Below, piece by piece: positions 24,090-35,697 of a stretch of 64,000 bases of DNA (positions are counted from its first letter, which is position 1; each line of letters starts with the position of its first letter). Made by a program: the position numbers and the translations under genes. Source of the DNA: Neocallimastix lanati (nom. inval.) (lineage: Eukaryota > Neocallimastigomycota > Neocallimastigomycetes > Neocallimastigales > Neocallimastigaceae); contig JACVTC010000063.1 of assembly GCA_016946835.1 (NCBI GenBank), positions 121,001 through 185,000 on the forward strand, read 5' to 3'. Below the pieces are notes generated by a model that was not told the origin of the DNA, searched no databases, and saw nothing but the letters and a program-made list of their open reading frames with translations.

Positions 24090-24700
24090 AATGACCATAA
24101 GTCCTAAAAATAATATCTTAACTTGTGTAACTCACACTTAGACATATTGGCTACAAGCTTATGTTAAATTAACTTCTGTAAAATTGTAGGAACATGCTGT
24201 ATATGTTCTTCTAACGTCTTCGAATATACCACGATATCGTCAAGTTAAATTTGACATTAACTCCTGATATCTTCTCTTAAGATATCATTTACGAAGATTT
24301 AGAATACTGCTGGAGCATAGGTTAGTACGAAAGACATCACCAAATACTCAAAGTGACCAAACTTGGTGTTGATGGCTGTCTATACTCGTCATCTTCTCGA
24401 ATTCGTACCAAGTTGTAAGCAGATTTAATGTCAAACTTGGAGAATACCACTTTTCCATTCATCACTTCAAAAACGCACTTATTTTTGGGATATTATAGGC
24501 ATTACTTTTCGTCCATTAGTTCAGCTTCCTGTAATCCATGCATAGTCGTAATTCCCCTGACTTATTGGGTACGAACAACACAGGGTAACCTGCAGGAGAT
24601 TCTGGTCTTATTATAAACCCGTTAGCCAGATTCTTGTTTTTATACTCCTTTAAAGCTTGTTCTTCCCTAGTACTAGTAGAATAAATATCTCCTCTGTATA
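24090..24700 (-). pseudogene. Element A: reverse transcriptase domain, broken
   Basis: Recognisable RT motifs: RPESPAGYPVLFVPNKSGEL, LCMDYRKLN, then in another frame VVFSKFDIKSAYNLVRIRED, a FGHFEYLVM-like segment around 24340-24370, and the catalytic region *LDDIVVYSKTLEEHIQHV. The Tyr codon expected before LDD is a TAA. KLN is followed by TAA then TGG (24513-24518). At least three frameshifts separate the motifs. It would copy element RNA into DNA if intact; it cannot now. Confidence 0.85.
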
Positions 24701-25099
24701 GTGGCGCATTATACTATATTTCCATCTTACAATTGTGTAGTCTATGCTCTAGAAATATCTCAGCGAATTCTTCATTGAAGAATTCAGTTAAGTCTCAATA
24801 AAACTTATAGATTATTCTGCTATAGATAATAGCTTCTATAGCCCTTTTTTCCGTTTATTTTATGGAATCTTATTGCATTAACATATCTAAATGATTCTTT
24901 TTCAGGTTAATATTTTGCTCAACTTTTTCAGTAGTCTTTTACTAATTTTACTATACTTTAGATTATTCGCTTTTTGTGCTTTTAACCAATCTGCCCATCA
25001 ATCATAATCTACTAAATAATAATAATAATAATCCGAATATTATATACTTCTTAACGGTAGAATTATCTAGTTAAATCATACACAGTATCATATATTCTT

Positions 25100-25440
25100 T
25101 AGTTATCTATAACCTTGTTTATAAGCTTAGTTATTCTTGCTATTTGCATTTCTTTTTCTCGCTCAACTTCTTCTTAATCATTAATATATACCATATATAT
25201 GCTTTCACCCTTATATTCTCCTGGTGAATTTACATCTAATAATCCTGGCATTTCACCGTCAATTTTGTAAACTTTCGATTGATGATCATGGAAATCTATC
25301 TTTCTATAATTGAGATGTCTGTTCATGAATCTAGAACATAATATAATCGTTCCGTGCATAACTTTTGCTTACCTATATCTCGTGTTAAAGTCATACCCTT
25401 TAACTTTACCAATATACTCATCGACCAGCTTTATTTTTAT
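25100..25440 (-). pseudogene. Element A: protease/RT linker fragment
   Basis: The frame at 25174-25359 includes TIILCSRFMNRHLNYRKIDF and PGEYKGESIYMVYIND. It aligns with element B at 42744-43076 (TVILCSRFMDRHIIYRK, SESIYMVQIKDEE), which lies just after the B protease. The element breaks off near 25440, so the protease active site is absent here. Confidence 0.7.
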
Positions 25441-25803
25441 TTGTTACTCTTCTGTTACTTGCTGAATCAATATATATTATTAAATAAAAATATTTAAAAT
25501 AATAATTAATAAATTTACTAAATAAATATTCAATTATTTTATTATTATTTTTAATTAATATATATGTATTATTAAATATTATTATTAAATACTAAATATA
25601 TACATTTTATGAAAAATAAATATAAATTATAAATTATGTTATTATTATAAAATATATTTTTTTTTATTATAATAATTATTAATTATTATTTCAAAATATA
25701 TATATATATATAAATTTTAGTGATAAAAATTAAAAAAAATTCTATTATTCTTAATTTTTTTAAATTAGTTCTTACTTCATTGATAAAATATATTTACATA
25801 TTT
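25441..25803. other. AT-rich spacer
   Basis: A/T with ATTATT and (TA)n words. No gene seen. Confidence 0.6.
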
Positions 25804-27238
25804 TTATTTTAAATTTGAATTTTCAACTTCCTCATTCTCAACGACATTCATCTTTGATAAAGCATTGTAGCCATCATCTACTCTCAATTTCAATTGGTTA
25901 GTAGCTTTCAATTGGAAAAGCCCTTTTGGCATCCACTGATTCAAGTTGAGTGGTCGCCATTCTGAATAATCTACATAATTATAATTATTCTCAACTTAAA
26001 AATAATAATATTTTAAAATACAATTAGATTGTGAATCAAATTTTAAGTAATTCTTCATAATATTAGAATGTTCAGAGTCGTTTAATTCATTTTCAATAAA
26101 TTTTAGACTTTGGGTATACATAATCTCATTAAAGTAGAAAATATAATTCCAAGAATTTCACTAGTATAATAAGCACTTTAATATAAGACGTATTTTCTAT
26201 ATCCACACCATTGAAGGATTTGTTTTCTGCATCTTCTTTTGTATCTGATAATATTTTTTTTTAATTTTGCAATATAATTTTGTTTTTCTTTGCTAATTAA
26301 TTTGTCATTTTCATCTATTTCTTTAATCATTTTGCATTTTAGCGATGAAGTTGAATTTATCATTAATTGTTGAGTTATTGGTATAATAATTCATTCCTGA
26401 ATGCGCATATTGAATTAAATGATGAACAAAAATCATATAAACACTTGGTTGGAAATTAGGAATAGCTGCAGTCATTTCATAAATATTGTAAGCTGAATTA
26501 AAAAGTAATTAAGAAAACACAGCTAGGGAGGAATCTAATAAATTATATAAAACAGTAATAAATTTAAAATATCTTTATTATTGCTTCACAGATTATGCGG
26601 TCTTTTTCTTCTTTTAATAGAATTAGTATCAGTATCCTCTTTAGCTTAAAGTTCATTAGAAATGTTTTTAAAATAAATTAAGCAGTCCATTATATCACAA
26701 TCCATTATAAACTTTTTAGTTAGAGTATTAGAAATACATTCTATATATGAAATTAGTTTTATCCTATTATTATATTAATTTTACATTAATTCCTAGATAA
26801 AATGATTTACAGAGGAATAATATAATTCTAATTCATCACTTTTAAAGTAAAGTACTTTAATGCATAATTTTGTTCTAATAATATTAATGGTATTTAAATT
26901 CATTATGTAAAAATTTCATACATTAATTTTCACTAATGTGTAATACATCATATTTATTATATAGTAGAATAAGCTAGCGTTTAAAGAATAAATTTATAGG
27001 TGTTATTAATATTTCTTTTATTAATTAATAATTTTATATTATAAACCGTTAAGAAATAAATTCTACTAGTAACCGTTACAAAGGCTTTCCTGAAAATTAA
27101 AATTGGTGGATTAAAAATATATAATTTGAATATTTCGAACTTAATTTCCACAAAATTTTTGCTTTCGGATAAATCTATATTTAAGTAGGAGTAGTCGATA
27201 TCTTTGACGTTGGTCAGACAATTTTTTAAATAGATCAT
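25804..27238 (-). pseudogene. Decayed multi-segment gene of unknown function
   Basis: The ATG at 27238 opens an 85-codon piece: MIYLKNCLTNVKDIDYSYLN, SESKNFVEIKFEIFKLYIF, FRKAFVTVTSRIYFL. Later fragments on the same strand are NEL*AKEDTDTNSIKRRKR (possible nuclear localisation signal, about 26620), NSAYNIYEMTAAIPNFQPSV and MIFVHHLIQYAHSGMNYY (26400-26500), KEKQNYIAKLKKNIIRYKRR and QILQWCGYRKYV (26180-26310), and a well-preserved end, VDYSEWRPLNLNQWMPKGLF, LKATNQLKLRVDDGYNALSK, to a TAA at 25804-25806. The good C-terminal segment has no ATG. Whether the gaps are introns or decay is unclear. No family recognised; a transposase or nuclear protein is possible. Confidence 0.5.
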
Positions 27239-28330
27239 TTCAAAATATGTTTGATTAATAATTATAATAAAAATTACTATAAAAAAATAGAAATTAAATA
27301 CAAAATAAATTTAATTACATGTAAAATAATAGCCTTAACAAACAAAAAATATAAAAATATTAATAAAATTTATATTAGAATAGAGAGAGATTAGGATATT
27401 TTCTTTTGAATATTATTATAAGAAAATTAATCAAAATAAAAATATAAAAAATCAGAAATTCAATATAAAAAATTAAAGGAGGCAATAATTTAAACAATTC
27501 AAAAAATAGCTACATTTTTTAGTAATAGTTGATTAAAAATAAAACAAAAGTAATTCCATATTAATTTGAGAAACATAAAGAATATTTCTTCGAAAATAAG
27601 CAAGGCAAAAAGAAAAATTCAATTAAATTGATAATTATCAAACTTCTTAATAAATTCACAATTCTTATTTTATTTTAAAAAATATAGCATTAATTTCTTC
27701 ATTTTTAAGAAGAAAATAAATTTAACAATTTAAAATATAAAATAGTTTTATCAAAGATTAGTGTTGAATTTTTAATGATAATAAAAATGATAAATCTCAG
27801 AAAGAAAATTATAAGAAGGCTCTATAATTATATAAATATTAAATAAATTAAAATTTAATTCTATAATAAAATGAAAATTTAACATATAAGCATACTAATA
27901 GAAATTTTCAAAACGTTATAAATAAATTTATACCTTCTTGTTAAATAAATAAATTAAATAAAAAAACATTTATACAGTCTAATATAAAATAATAAAATAA
28001 ATTAAGGAATAATTTTTGTGTAATTTCTTTAAACATAAAATTGTAATAGAAGAACTAATAATCTTAACCATATTTTTAAAATAAAATAAATTAATATATA
28101 AAGATATTTCTGAATACCTTCTGAATATAGTCTGAGGTGAAAAAAAAAATTATATTTAAATTTATGACAATAAATTAAGAAATTATAATCTGTTTTTTTA
28201 TATATATATATAAATACTTTCAAATTTCATTCCAATTATTTACATTTATTTACATTAATATTTTTTAACCAAAATTAATAATTATTCTAAACTCAACCAA
28301 TAAATAATAATTAATAAGAATAATAATAAC
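27239..28330. other. AT-rich spacer
   Basis: A/T-rich. The minus-strand 64-codon frame at 28029-28223 is Tyr/Phe/Ile/Leu-rich and most likely chance. No supported gene. Confidence 0.5.
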
Positions 28331-29575
28331 ATTAGATTTACGGATATAATCTTTAATTAGACGGAAAACTTAATTGAATTATTGAGTTAATCTCTGAAAA
28401 ATACATAAGTTGGAAAACTAATATATCTTTTCATGATTATTAACAAGATGCCGAAATCGACGAAAATATTAAAGATAAGTTTGACAAGTACACTAATTTT
28501 CTAGACATCAGATACAACATTACCGTAAAGTGGATCATCGTAAATAATCTAGGAGAAAACACGAAAAAAAATAATTCTGGAAAAGGAAAAAATGCACCCC
28601 AATTTGATCTATTCTAGAAAAAACTTCACTATAAACCAAGAAAAAGTAAGATTCGAATTAAAAAAAGAATAAACCTCCTAATATCCAACAAAGGCGAAGA
28701 TATAAATATGTTCATGGAAACACTATAAAACTCTCTCTATGAATTATAAAACATAGATTATGATAAAGGGAGCTATGTAAATGCAGGAATACTTAATAGG
28801 TGTCTACCGAAAATTTTAGCATTCTTCAATGCTTTCCAATTAAAAAACAATAAACTGAAACTCTAATCTTATGTGAAAAATGTCATTCAAGATATTGTAT
28901 TTTAATAATTGTAGGAATCTAGTAAACTCGAGGAATCTCAATAGTAACTTTTTCTAACTCAATCAGATGATACATCAAATATTTCCAATAAACTAACAAG
29001 AAAAAAAAAATTATATATAAAAATGGAAAGTGTACTTTCTGTAGAAATATTGGACGTTATTCGTGGATGTATTGGAAAAATATTAGTCCTGGAACTAGTA
29101 ATCTCGGACGATAATTAAAAAAAAAATAAAATAGAATTAAAAAGTAAATAAAAATTTTCATAAATATAATAAATAAAAAAATTGTACTAATAAATAAATT
29201 TATTAGAAAAGTAACCTTCTCTAATATATTTTTTAAGGTAACTTAAGTGATGAAATTTTTCTGTAATATGTTATAACAGAATCAAGGAATATCTCAAATA
29301 ATGAAAACACAAATTCGGAAAAAATGATATCTCAAATTCGATACTTGATTCTGGTTCTTCAGTGCATATAATTAAATCTCATAATTTGGATTCGAATATT
29401 AATACAATCAATGAATAAATTGCTCTACATATAGAAAGCATATTTCATCAACAATTTGGTCAATTTACCAAATTTACCAGATTTATGAATGACAATAAAA
29501 TCACTTTGAAAGATGTTCATTATTAACGTGATATTACTAAAAATATTATTTGGTAATGCAGCATATAAAAAAAGT
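28331..29575 (+). mobile_element. Ty1/copia-type retroelement remnant: Gag, zinc knuckle and protease
   Basis: One frame reads through about 220 codons: LDGKLN*IIELISEKYISW, FLDIRYNITVKWIIVNN, DKGSYVNAGILNRCLPKILA, FFNAFQLKNNKLKL*SYVKN. The LDGKLN-x-WK-type start resembles copia Gag (known: LDG..Y..W). A CTFCRNIGRYSWMYW segment (about 29033-29077) is a CCHC zinc knuckle in which the His is Arg and the last Cys is Tyr. Then comes a protease start, SILDSGSSVHIIKSHNLDSN (catalytic DSG, about 29348), running to NKITLKDVHY*RDITKNIIW. RT, integrase and LTRs are absent. Internal stops are mainly TAA/TAG at Gln-like positions, with one TGA. The CX2CX4HX4C spacing and the DSG context give the class. 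Confidence 0.75.
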
Positions 29576-30932
29576 AAAATATATAATAGATATAAAAATA
29601 AACATATTTATATCAATTAATATTATAGGAAAATTGAAATATATATTAGTTTATATATTTAAAGTTAATTTATTAGTATCTTATTAAAAATTATTATTAA
29701 TTCTATTTTATAATCTTTTAGAAATTATAAAAAAAAATATAGTATAAAATATAAGTATGAAAAAATACAAATGAAACTTTTCATTTATAATAATTTTTGA
29801 AAAAATTTAAAATATATTCCACAATGATTAGTTGTAATGATAATGTAATATAATTATTTTAAGGTGAAATTTCAATGATTATCTAATTAATAAAATAATT
29901 TAATCCTTTTTATTTATTTAATTATTATAAATAAAATATTAAATAATACAAAATATATATAAGAAAAAATAATAATAACTAATATAATAAAAAATAAAAA
30001 TAATAATAATTATAATTAAAATTAAAATTACAAATCTCTATATTAAACATAAGTTTATTGTATTTTATATTTCCTAATTATCAGAAGTACTGTTAATTTT
30101 TATATTTTTATATCATTTATATTAAATTTCTTTGAAGAGTATTGTTGGTTAATTTTACGTATGTCTAAATATTTTTCTCATTATTCTTTACCAAAATACA
30201 CATAAGCTTTTCTTTTTCTTATTAATAAAATATACTTTTATATATGTTTTATTTATCAATAATTTTTTATTTTATTTTATTTATTTATTTAAATATAGAA
30301 TAAATCAAAATAATATTAAAAATGCTAAAAAAAATATTAACTTTTGAATTATTAAAATATTTTAATTAAAAAAAGAAAAAATATGTTTTTGAATAATAGC
30401 ATTAAAGTTTTTTAACTTAAAAAGAATATTTTTATAATGCATATTAGCAATTATTTTTTAAAGGATTATATATTAATAAATATTTCTTATCACATATTAA
30501 TAGGTTATATGATTAATACATTTCTATAATTTGTATAAAATAAATATAATATTACTAATAAAAATCTTTTTATAAATTTAATTTTATTTTATTTTTTAAA
30601 TTGTTATAAAAATAAATATCATTTGCACTTATTGTTTATATATTATTTGTACTTAATTTTATTTAAAAATTATAAAAAACTCTATTTAAACATTAATTTA
30701 ATTTATATTTAATAATATAATTTTAAAATATTTTAAATTATACTTAATAAACTTTATTTTTAATTAAATTATTTTCAATATTATATAATAAATTAAAAAA
30801 AAATAATTTTACTTAACATTATTTTATTATTCTTTTATTCTTAATACTTATTAAATTACGATTAAAGTTAATATTATAGGTTATATATAAAAATTAAATT
30901 TTTTATTAAAATACATTTCAAACTTTTATAAG
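29576..30932. other. AT-rich spacer upstream of the ankyrin-like gene
   Basis: A/T-rich throughout, with slightly more mixed words at about 30050-30200. No gene seen. Confidence 0.55.
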
Positions 30933-32006
30933 ATGGATAACGATATTAAAGAAATAAAACACTATATTGAAATAAATGATTATATTAGTTTAAAGGAATT
31001 GTTAGGGGTATTTATGATTCCTACAAAAAAATTGCTAAACAAAAATTTTGATATATTATGTTACTCAATCCAATGTAGATGTAGTGATTTATTAATTAAA
31101 CAAATTTACAAATGGTGTAGCATCAAAGAAGTGGATTATTATTATATTATAAACAATAAATTAATTTCCCCATTACTCAATTCATTTATTTATAAAAAAT
31201 ATAAAATTATTGAATTTTTAATTGAAAAAGGGGCCAATATTAATAGAAAATATAATAATATGACATTATTAAAATATTTAATTACAAACGAATACTTTAG
31301 TAAAGATTTTATTTCCATTTTGGTAAAAAATCAGTATGTTTTCAGTCGTAATGATTTTAATTTACTCTTTCAAAAAGATTTTAATTTACTTATATTAACA
31401 TTTGAACAAATTAGATTATTTAACAAGGATATAGAAAACAAAAATAATAATACTTATGACAATAATAATGATAATAATAGTAATATTAATAACAAAAAAA
31501 AGACAAGAGAAAGTAGTAAAATTACAAAAAATAAAGGAAATAAAAATGAAAAGAAAATTAATGAAAAAGATAAAAAAAATGAAAAAGAAAATGTATTTAA
31601 ACATGAAATCAGTATATCATTTATGTGGTATATTGATTTATTTCGAAAAAGGGAATTTAATAAAATTTTAGAATTATTCAAATATGAACCATCAGAAGAA
31701 CGATGTAGAGGTCTGGAATTTTTTGATTTTCATTTTAAATATTTAGATAAGAAACATGAAAACGATATAAAACTTCAATTTTTATATGATATTATAAATA
31801 AACATGTTGAAATTCCAAAATTTCAACATGAGAATAAAAAAGAATTTATAAACGAAATTTATTTAAGAAACCAATTTAATAGAATTTTAATTAGGAAACA
31901 TGAATTATATAGTAAAATTATTTCAATTAATGACTATAACCTTATAAAAAAATTTAAAAATAATAATAAATTTTTTATTGAATTTATGCAAAAACCTCCT
32001 GAATAA
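30933..32006 (+). CDS. Divergent ankyrin-repeat-like protein, 357 residues
   Basis: The protein is all-alpha in appearance, with one good ankyrin unit at about residues 79-106 (SPLLNSFIYKKYKIIEFLIE, then KGANINRK) and degenerate units on both sides. A charged low-complexity insert lies at about 168-221, Asn-rich then Lys/Glu-rich. No signal peptide or membrane segment is seen, so it is probably intracellular. All Gln codons are CAA and the frame ends in TAA, showing the standard code. The ATG at 30933 follows a long A/T leader with no earlier in-frame ATG that would add conserved sequence. It is paralogous along most of its length to the minus-strand gene at 35698-36858. Partner unknown; ankyrin units generally bind proteins. 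Confidence 0.75.
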   Translation: MDNDIKEIKHYIEINDYISLKELLGVFMIPTKKLLNKNFDILCYSIQCRCSDLLIKQIYKWCSIKEVDYYYIINNKLISPLLNSFIYKKYKIIEFLIEKGANINRKYNNMTLLKYLITNEYFSKDFISILVKNQYVFSRNDFNLLFQKDFNLLILTFEQIRLFNKDIENKNNNTYDNNNDNNSNINNKKKTRESSKITKNKGNKNEKKINEKDKKNEKENVFKHEISISFMWYIDLFRKREFNKILELFKYEPSEERCRGLEFFDFHFKYLDKKHENDIKLQFLYDIINKHVEIPKFQHENKKEFINEIYLRNQFNRILIRKHELYSKIISINDYNLIKKFKNNNKFFIEFMQKPPE

Positions 32007-32589
32007 TTATTAATTATTAATTAAAAATATTAAACCAATATAAAAATAAATAAATAATAATTTTTTTAAAATTTCTTTTATTAATAATTTTGTATATATA
32101 ATTTTCTTTATTAATAGTAAATTTATATTTATTATAATTTTTAAATTATATATTTTTTAATTTTATAGTCTCATTTAGTATTTTATTTACAAATATAATA
32201 TATAATTTTAATATTAATAACATCATGTATAATATAAATATGAATATAAAATAATAAATTATAAATATTAAAAAAAAAAAAGTAATAAAAATATGAAAAT
32301 AATATTTATAAATTTCTAATATTATATGTTATAAATTTTAATATATTTATATATTTATTAAATATTTCTTTAATAATTTTAATATATTTTAATAATTAAT
32401 ATAATTATATATTTTATTGTAAAAATAATTATTTTAATATTATTATAAAATAATTAAAATTTTAATTTTTTTATTAAAATATTAATAAATAATTGTAAAT
32501 TAATAAAATTTATATCATTGTTGATAATTAATATTAATTATAGTATTAGTAGTAAATGTTTTAATATTTTAAATTAATTTTTTTTGATT
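32007..32589. other. AT-rich spacer
   Basis: 3' flank of the ankyrin-like gene. Pure A/T in most places. No gene or clear repeat. Confidence 0.55.
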
Positions 32590-35310
32590 CTTAGCTAATT
32601 ATATAATAAACAGGTTAAATATTTTCTTTAAAAATTTAAATAAACACAAAGGATATAAACTTTATTTATATAAAAAATATAAATAAATAATTAATATAAT
32701 AAATTATATAATGAATTCAGGTAAATATTGAAATGATGAAAAAGAAATTTTAAAAAAAATGGATAAAAATTAATAAATTTTTATTTTGTTTTTTTTATAC
32801 ATATTATAAATTAACATTTCAAAACATGACAATATATCTATTTCTTTTTTATTATTATTATTGTTTGGTAATTATATAATTATATATAATAAACAGTTAA
32901 ATTCTTGCATAAATAAATATTTAATTAAATATAAAGGTTATAAACTTTATTTAAATATAAATTATAAATAAATATTTAATATCAAAATTATATAATGAAT
33001 TAAGGTAAATATTGAAAAGATGAAAAAGAAAAGTAAAAAAAAAAATGGAAAAATCTTAATAAATTTTTATTTTATTTTTTTATACATATTATAAATTAAC
33101 ATTTCAAAACATGACAATATATATATTTCTTTTTATTATTTTAGTTTGGTAAATATATAATAATCAGTTTAAATTCTTGTTATAAATAAATATTAATGAT
33201 ATAAACTTTATTTATATAAAAATTATAAATATATATTTAATATAAAAATTATATAATGAATTCAGATAAATATTGAAAAGATGAAAAAGAAATTTTAAAA
33301 AAAATGGATAAAAATTAATAAATTTTTATTTTGTTTTTTTTTATAAATATTATAAATTAACATTTCAAAACATGACAATATAAATATATTTCTTTTTTAT
33401 TATTATTATTGTTTGGTAATTATATAATTGTATATAATAAACAGTTAAATTCATGCATAAATAAATATTATAAACAATAAATATTATAAACATAAAGGAT
33501 ATAAACTTTATTTAAATATAAATTATAAATAAATATTTAATATCAAAATTATATAATGAATTAAGGTAAATATTGAAAAGATGAAAAAGAAAAGAAAAAA
33601 AAAATGGAAAAATCTTAATAAATTTTTATTTTATTTTTTTATACATATTATAAATTAACATTTCAAAACATGATAATATATATATTTCTTTTTATTATTT
33701 TAGTTTGGTAAATATATAATAATCAGTTTAAATTCTTGTTATAAATAAATAATGATATAAACTTTATTTATATATAAAATATAAAAAAATATTTAATATA
33801 AAAATTATATAATTAATTCAGATAAATATTGAAATGATGAAAAAGAAATTTTAAAAAAAATGGATAAAAATTAATAAATTTTTATTTTGTTTTTTTTATA
33901 CATATTATAAATTAACATTTCAAAACATGGCAATATATTTATTTCTTTTTTATTATTTTAGTTTGAAAATTATATATATACTATCAGTATTATATTTTAT
34001 AATTTTAAATGTTCAAATAAACATAAAGGATATAAACCTTATTTATATATAAAATATAAATAAATATTTAATACAAAAATTATATAATGAATTAAGGAAA
34101 ATATTGAAAAGATGAAAAAGAAAAGTAAAAAAAAATGGAAAAATCTTAATAAATTTTTATTTTATTTTTTTATACATATTAAAAATTAACATTTCAAAAC
34201 ATGACAATATATATATTTCTTTTTTATTATTTTAGTTTGAAAATTATATATATACTATCAGTATTATATTTTATAATTTTAAATGTTCAAATAAACATAA
34301 AGGATATAAACCTTATTTATATATAAAATATAAATAAATATTTAATACAAAAATTATATAATGAATTAAGGTAAATATTGAAAAGATGAAAAAGAAAAGT
34401 AAAAAAAAAAATGGAAAAATCTTAATAAATTTTTATTTTATTTTTTTATACAAATTAAAAATTAACATTTCAAAACATGACAATATATATATTTCTTTTT
34501 TATTATTATTATTAATTGGTAATTATATAATTATATGTAATAATCAGTTAAATTCTTGCATAAATAAATATTTAATTAAATATAAAGGATATAAACTTTA
34601 TTTATATATAAATTATAAATAAATATTTAATACAAAAATTATATAATGAATTAAGGTAAATATTGAAAGGATGAAAAAGAAAAGTAAAAAAAAATGGAAA
34701 AATCTTAATAAATTTTTATTTTATTTTTTTATACATATTATATATTAACACTTCAAAACATGAAAATGTATATATTTCTTTTTATTATTTTAGTTTGATA
34801 ATTATATATAATAATCAGTTTAAATTCTTGTTATAAATGAATAATGATATAAACTTTATTTATATATAAAATATAAATAAATATTTAAAACAAAAAACTA
34901 TATTATGAATTCAGATAAATATTGAAATGATGAAAAAGAAATATTTAAAAAAAATGGATAAAAATTAATTTTTATTATATATTTTTTTTTTTTTATAAAT
35001 AATATAAAATAACATTTAAAAACATGAAAATGTATGCATTTCTTTTTTATTATTTTAGTTTGATAATTATATATACTATCGGTATTGTATTTTATAATTA
35101 TTAAATGTTTAAATAAACATAAAGAATATAAACTTTATTTATATATAAAATATAAATAAATATTTAATATATAAAATTGTAATGAATTCAGGTAAATATT
35201 GAAATGATAAAAAAGAAAAGTAGAAAAAAAAATTAAAAAACATAATTAATGTTTATTTTTTTTTATTATAAATATTATAAATTTACATTTAAAAACATGG
35301 CAGTATATTA
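32590..35310. repeat. Tandem satellite, about ten units of 257-298 bp in two alternating types
   Basis: The phrase AACATTTCAAAACATG or a close variant recurs at about 32813, 33098, 33359, 33657, 33914, 34188, 34464, 34747, 35011 and 35285. Each unit also carries GATATAAACTTTATTTATA, ATTATATAATGAATT and GATGAAAAAGAAA. Two subtypes differ after GATGAAAAAGAA (ATTTTAAAA plus GGATAAAAATTAATAAA, versus AAGTAAAAA plus GGAAAAATCTTAATAAA). Their order is A B A B A B B B A A-like, so the array grew partly as a dimer of about 555 bp. The 78-codon frame at 34386-34622 spans one unit that happens to be open; the other units are not, so I do not call it a gene. The last unit is the most diverged. Confidence 0.9.
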
Positions 35311-35697
35311 GATTTTGGTATTAATTTATATTAATACCAAACATTAAACTATAGTAAAAAATTTTTATTTTTTATTCATTTATTTTTATTTATTTAATTA
35401 TTAATGAAAATTGAAGAAACATAAATATTTATAAATAATATTTAATTATTACATGAAATTTATAAATATTGAATATATAATATCTATTTTATATTTATTC
35501 ATTTTGAGATTATAACTACAAAATATGATTATTATTATATTAATATAATAATAAAAATAAAAATAAAATAATAAATAAATGAAATATATTAATTATATAA
35601 ATTATTTATTAAAATAAATTTAAAATATTTTTAAATTCTTTAATTATTAATTTAAAATTATTATTATATTTTAAATAATATATAAGAAGCTATTAAC
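35311..35697. other. AT-rich spacer
   Basis: Between the satellite and the end of the minus-strand ankyrin-like gene. A short inverted phrase (TTTTGGTATTAATTTAT / ATTAATACCAAAC) lies at about 35313-35343. No gene. Confidence 0.55.

Larger units (their letters stand above)
21905..25440 (-). mobile_element. Decayed Ty3/gypsy chromovirus A (partial protease region to chromodomain)
   Basis: A pol region in order on the minus strand: protease-to-RT linker (25.1-25.4 kb), reverse transcriptase (about 24.1-24.7 kb), RNase H (about 23.6-23.8 kb), integrase (22.3-23.3 kb) and a C-terminal chromodomain (about 21.9-22.1 kb). The order RT, RNase H, integrase, chromodomain defines a gypsy chromovirus. 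Gag and most of the protease are missing at the 25.4-kb end. Dozens of stops and shifts inactivate it. It is homologous over most of its length to element B at 40.5-44.1 kb, but it keeps the RT palm and RNase H that B has lost. The GC content is higher than the flanks, as expected for a formerly coding insertion. Confidence 0.88.

Noticed and set aside
31416-31681. Overlapping frames of 62-75 codons on both strands
   Set aside because: Shadows of the Asn/Lys-rich insert in the ankyrin-like gene.
34386-34622. 78-codon open frame inside the satellite
   Set aside because: It is one repeat unit that happens to be open; the homologous stretches in other units carry stops and shifts.
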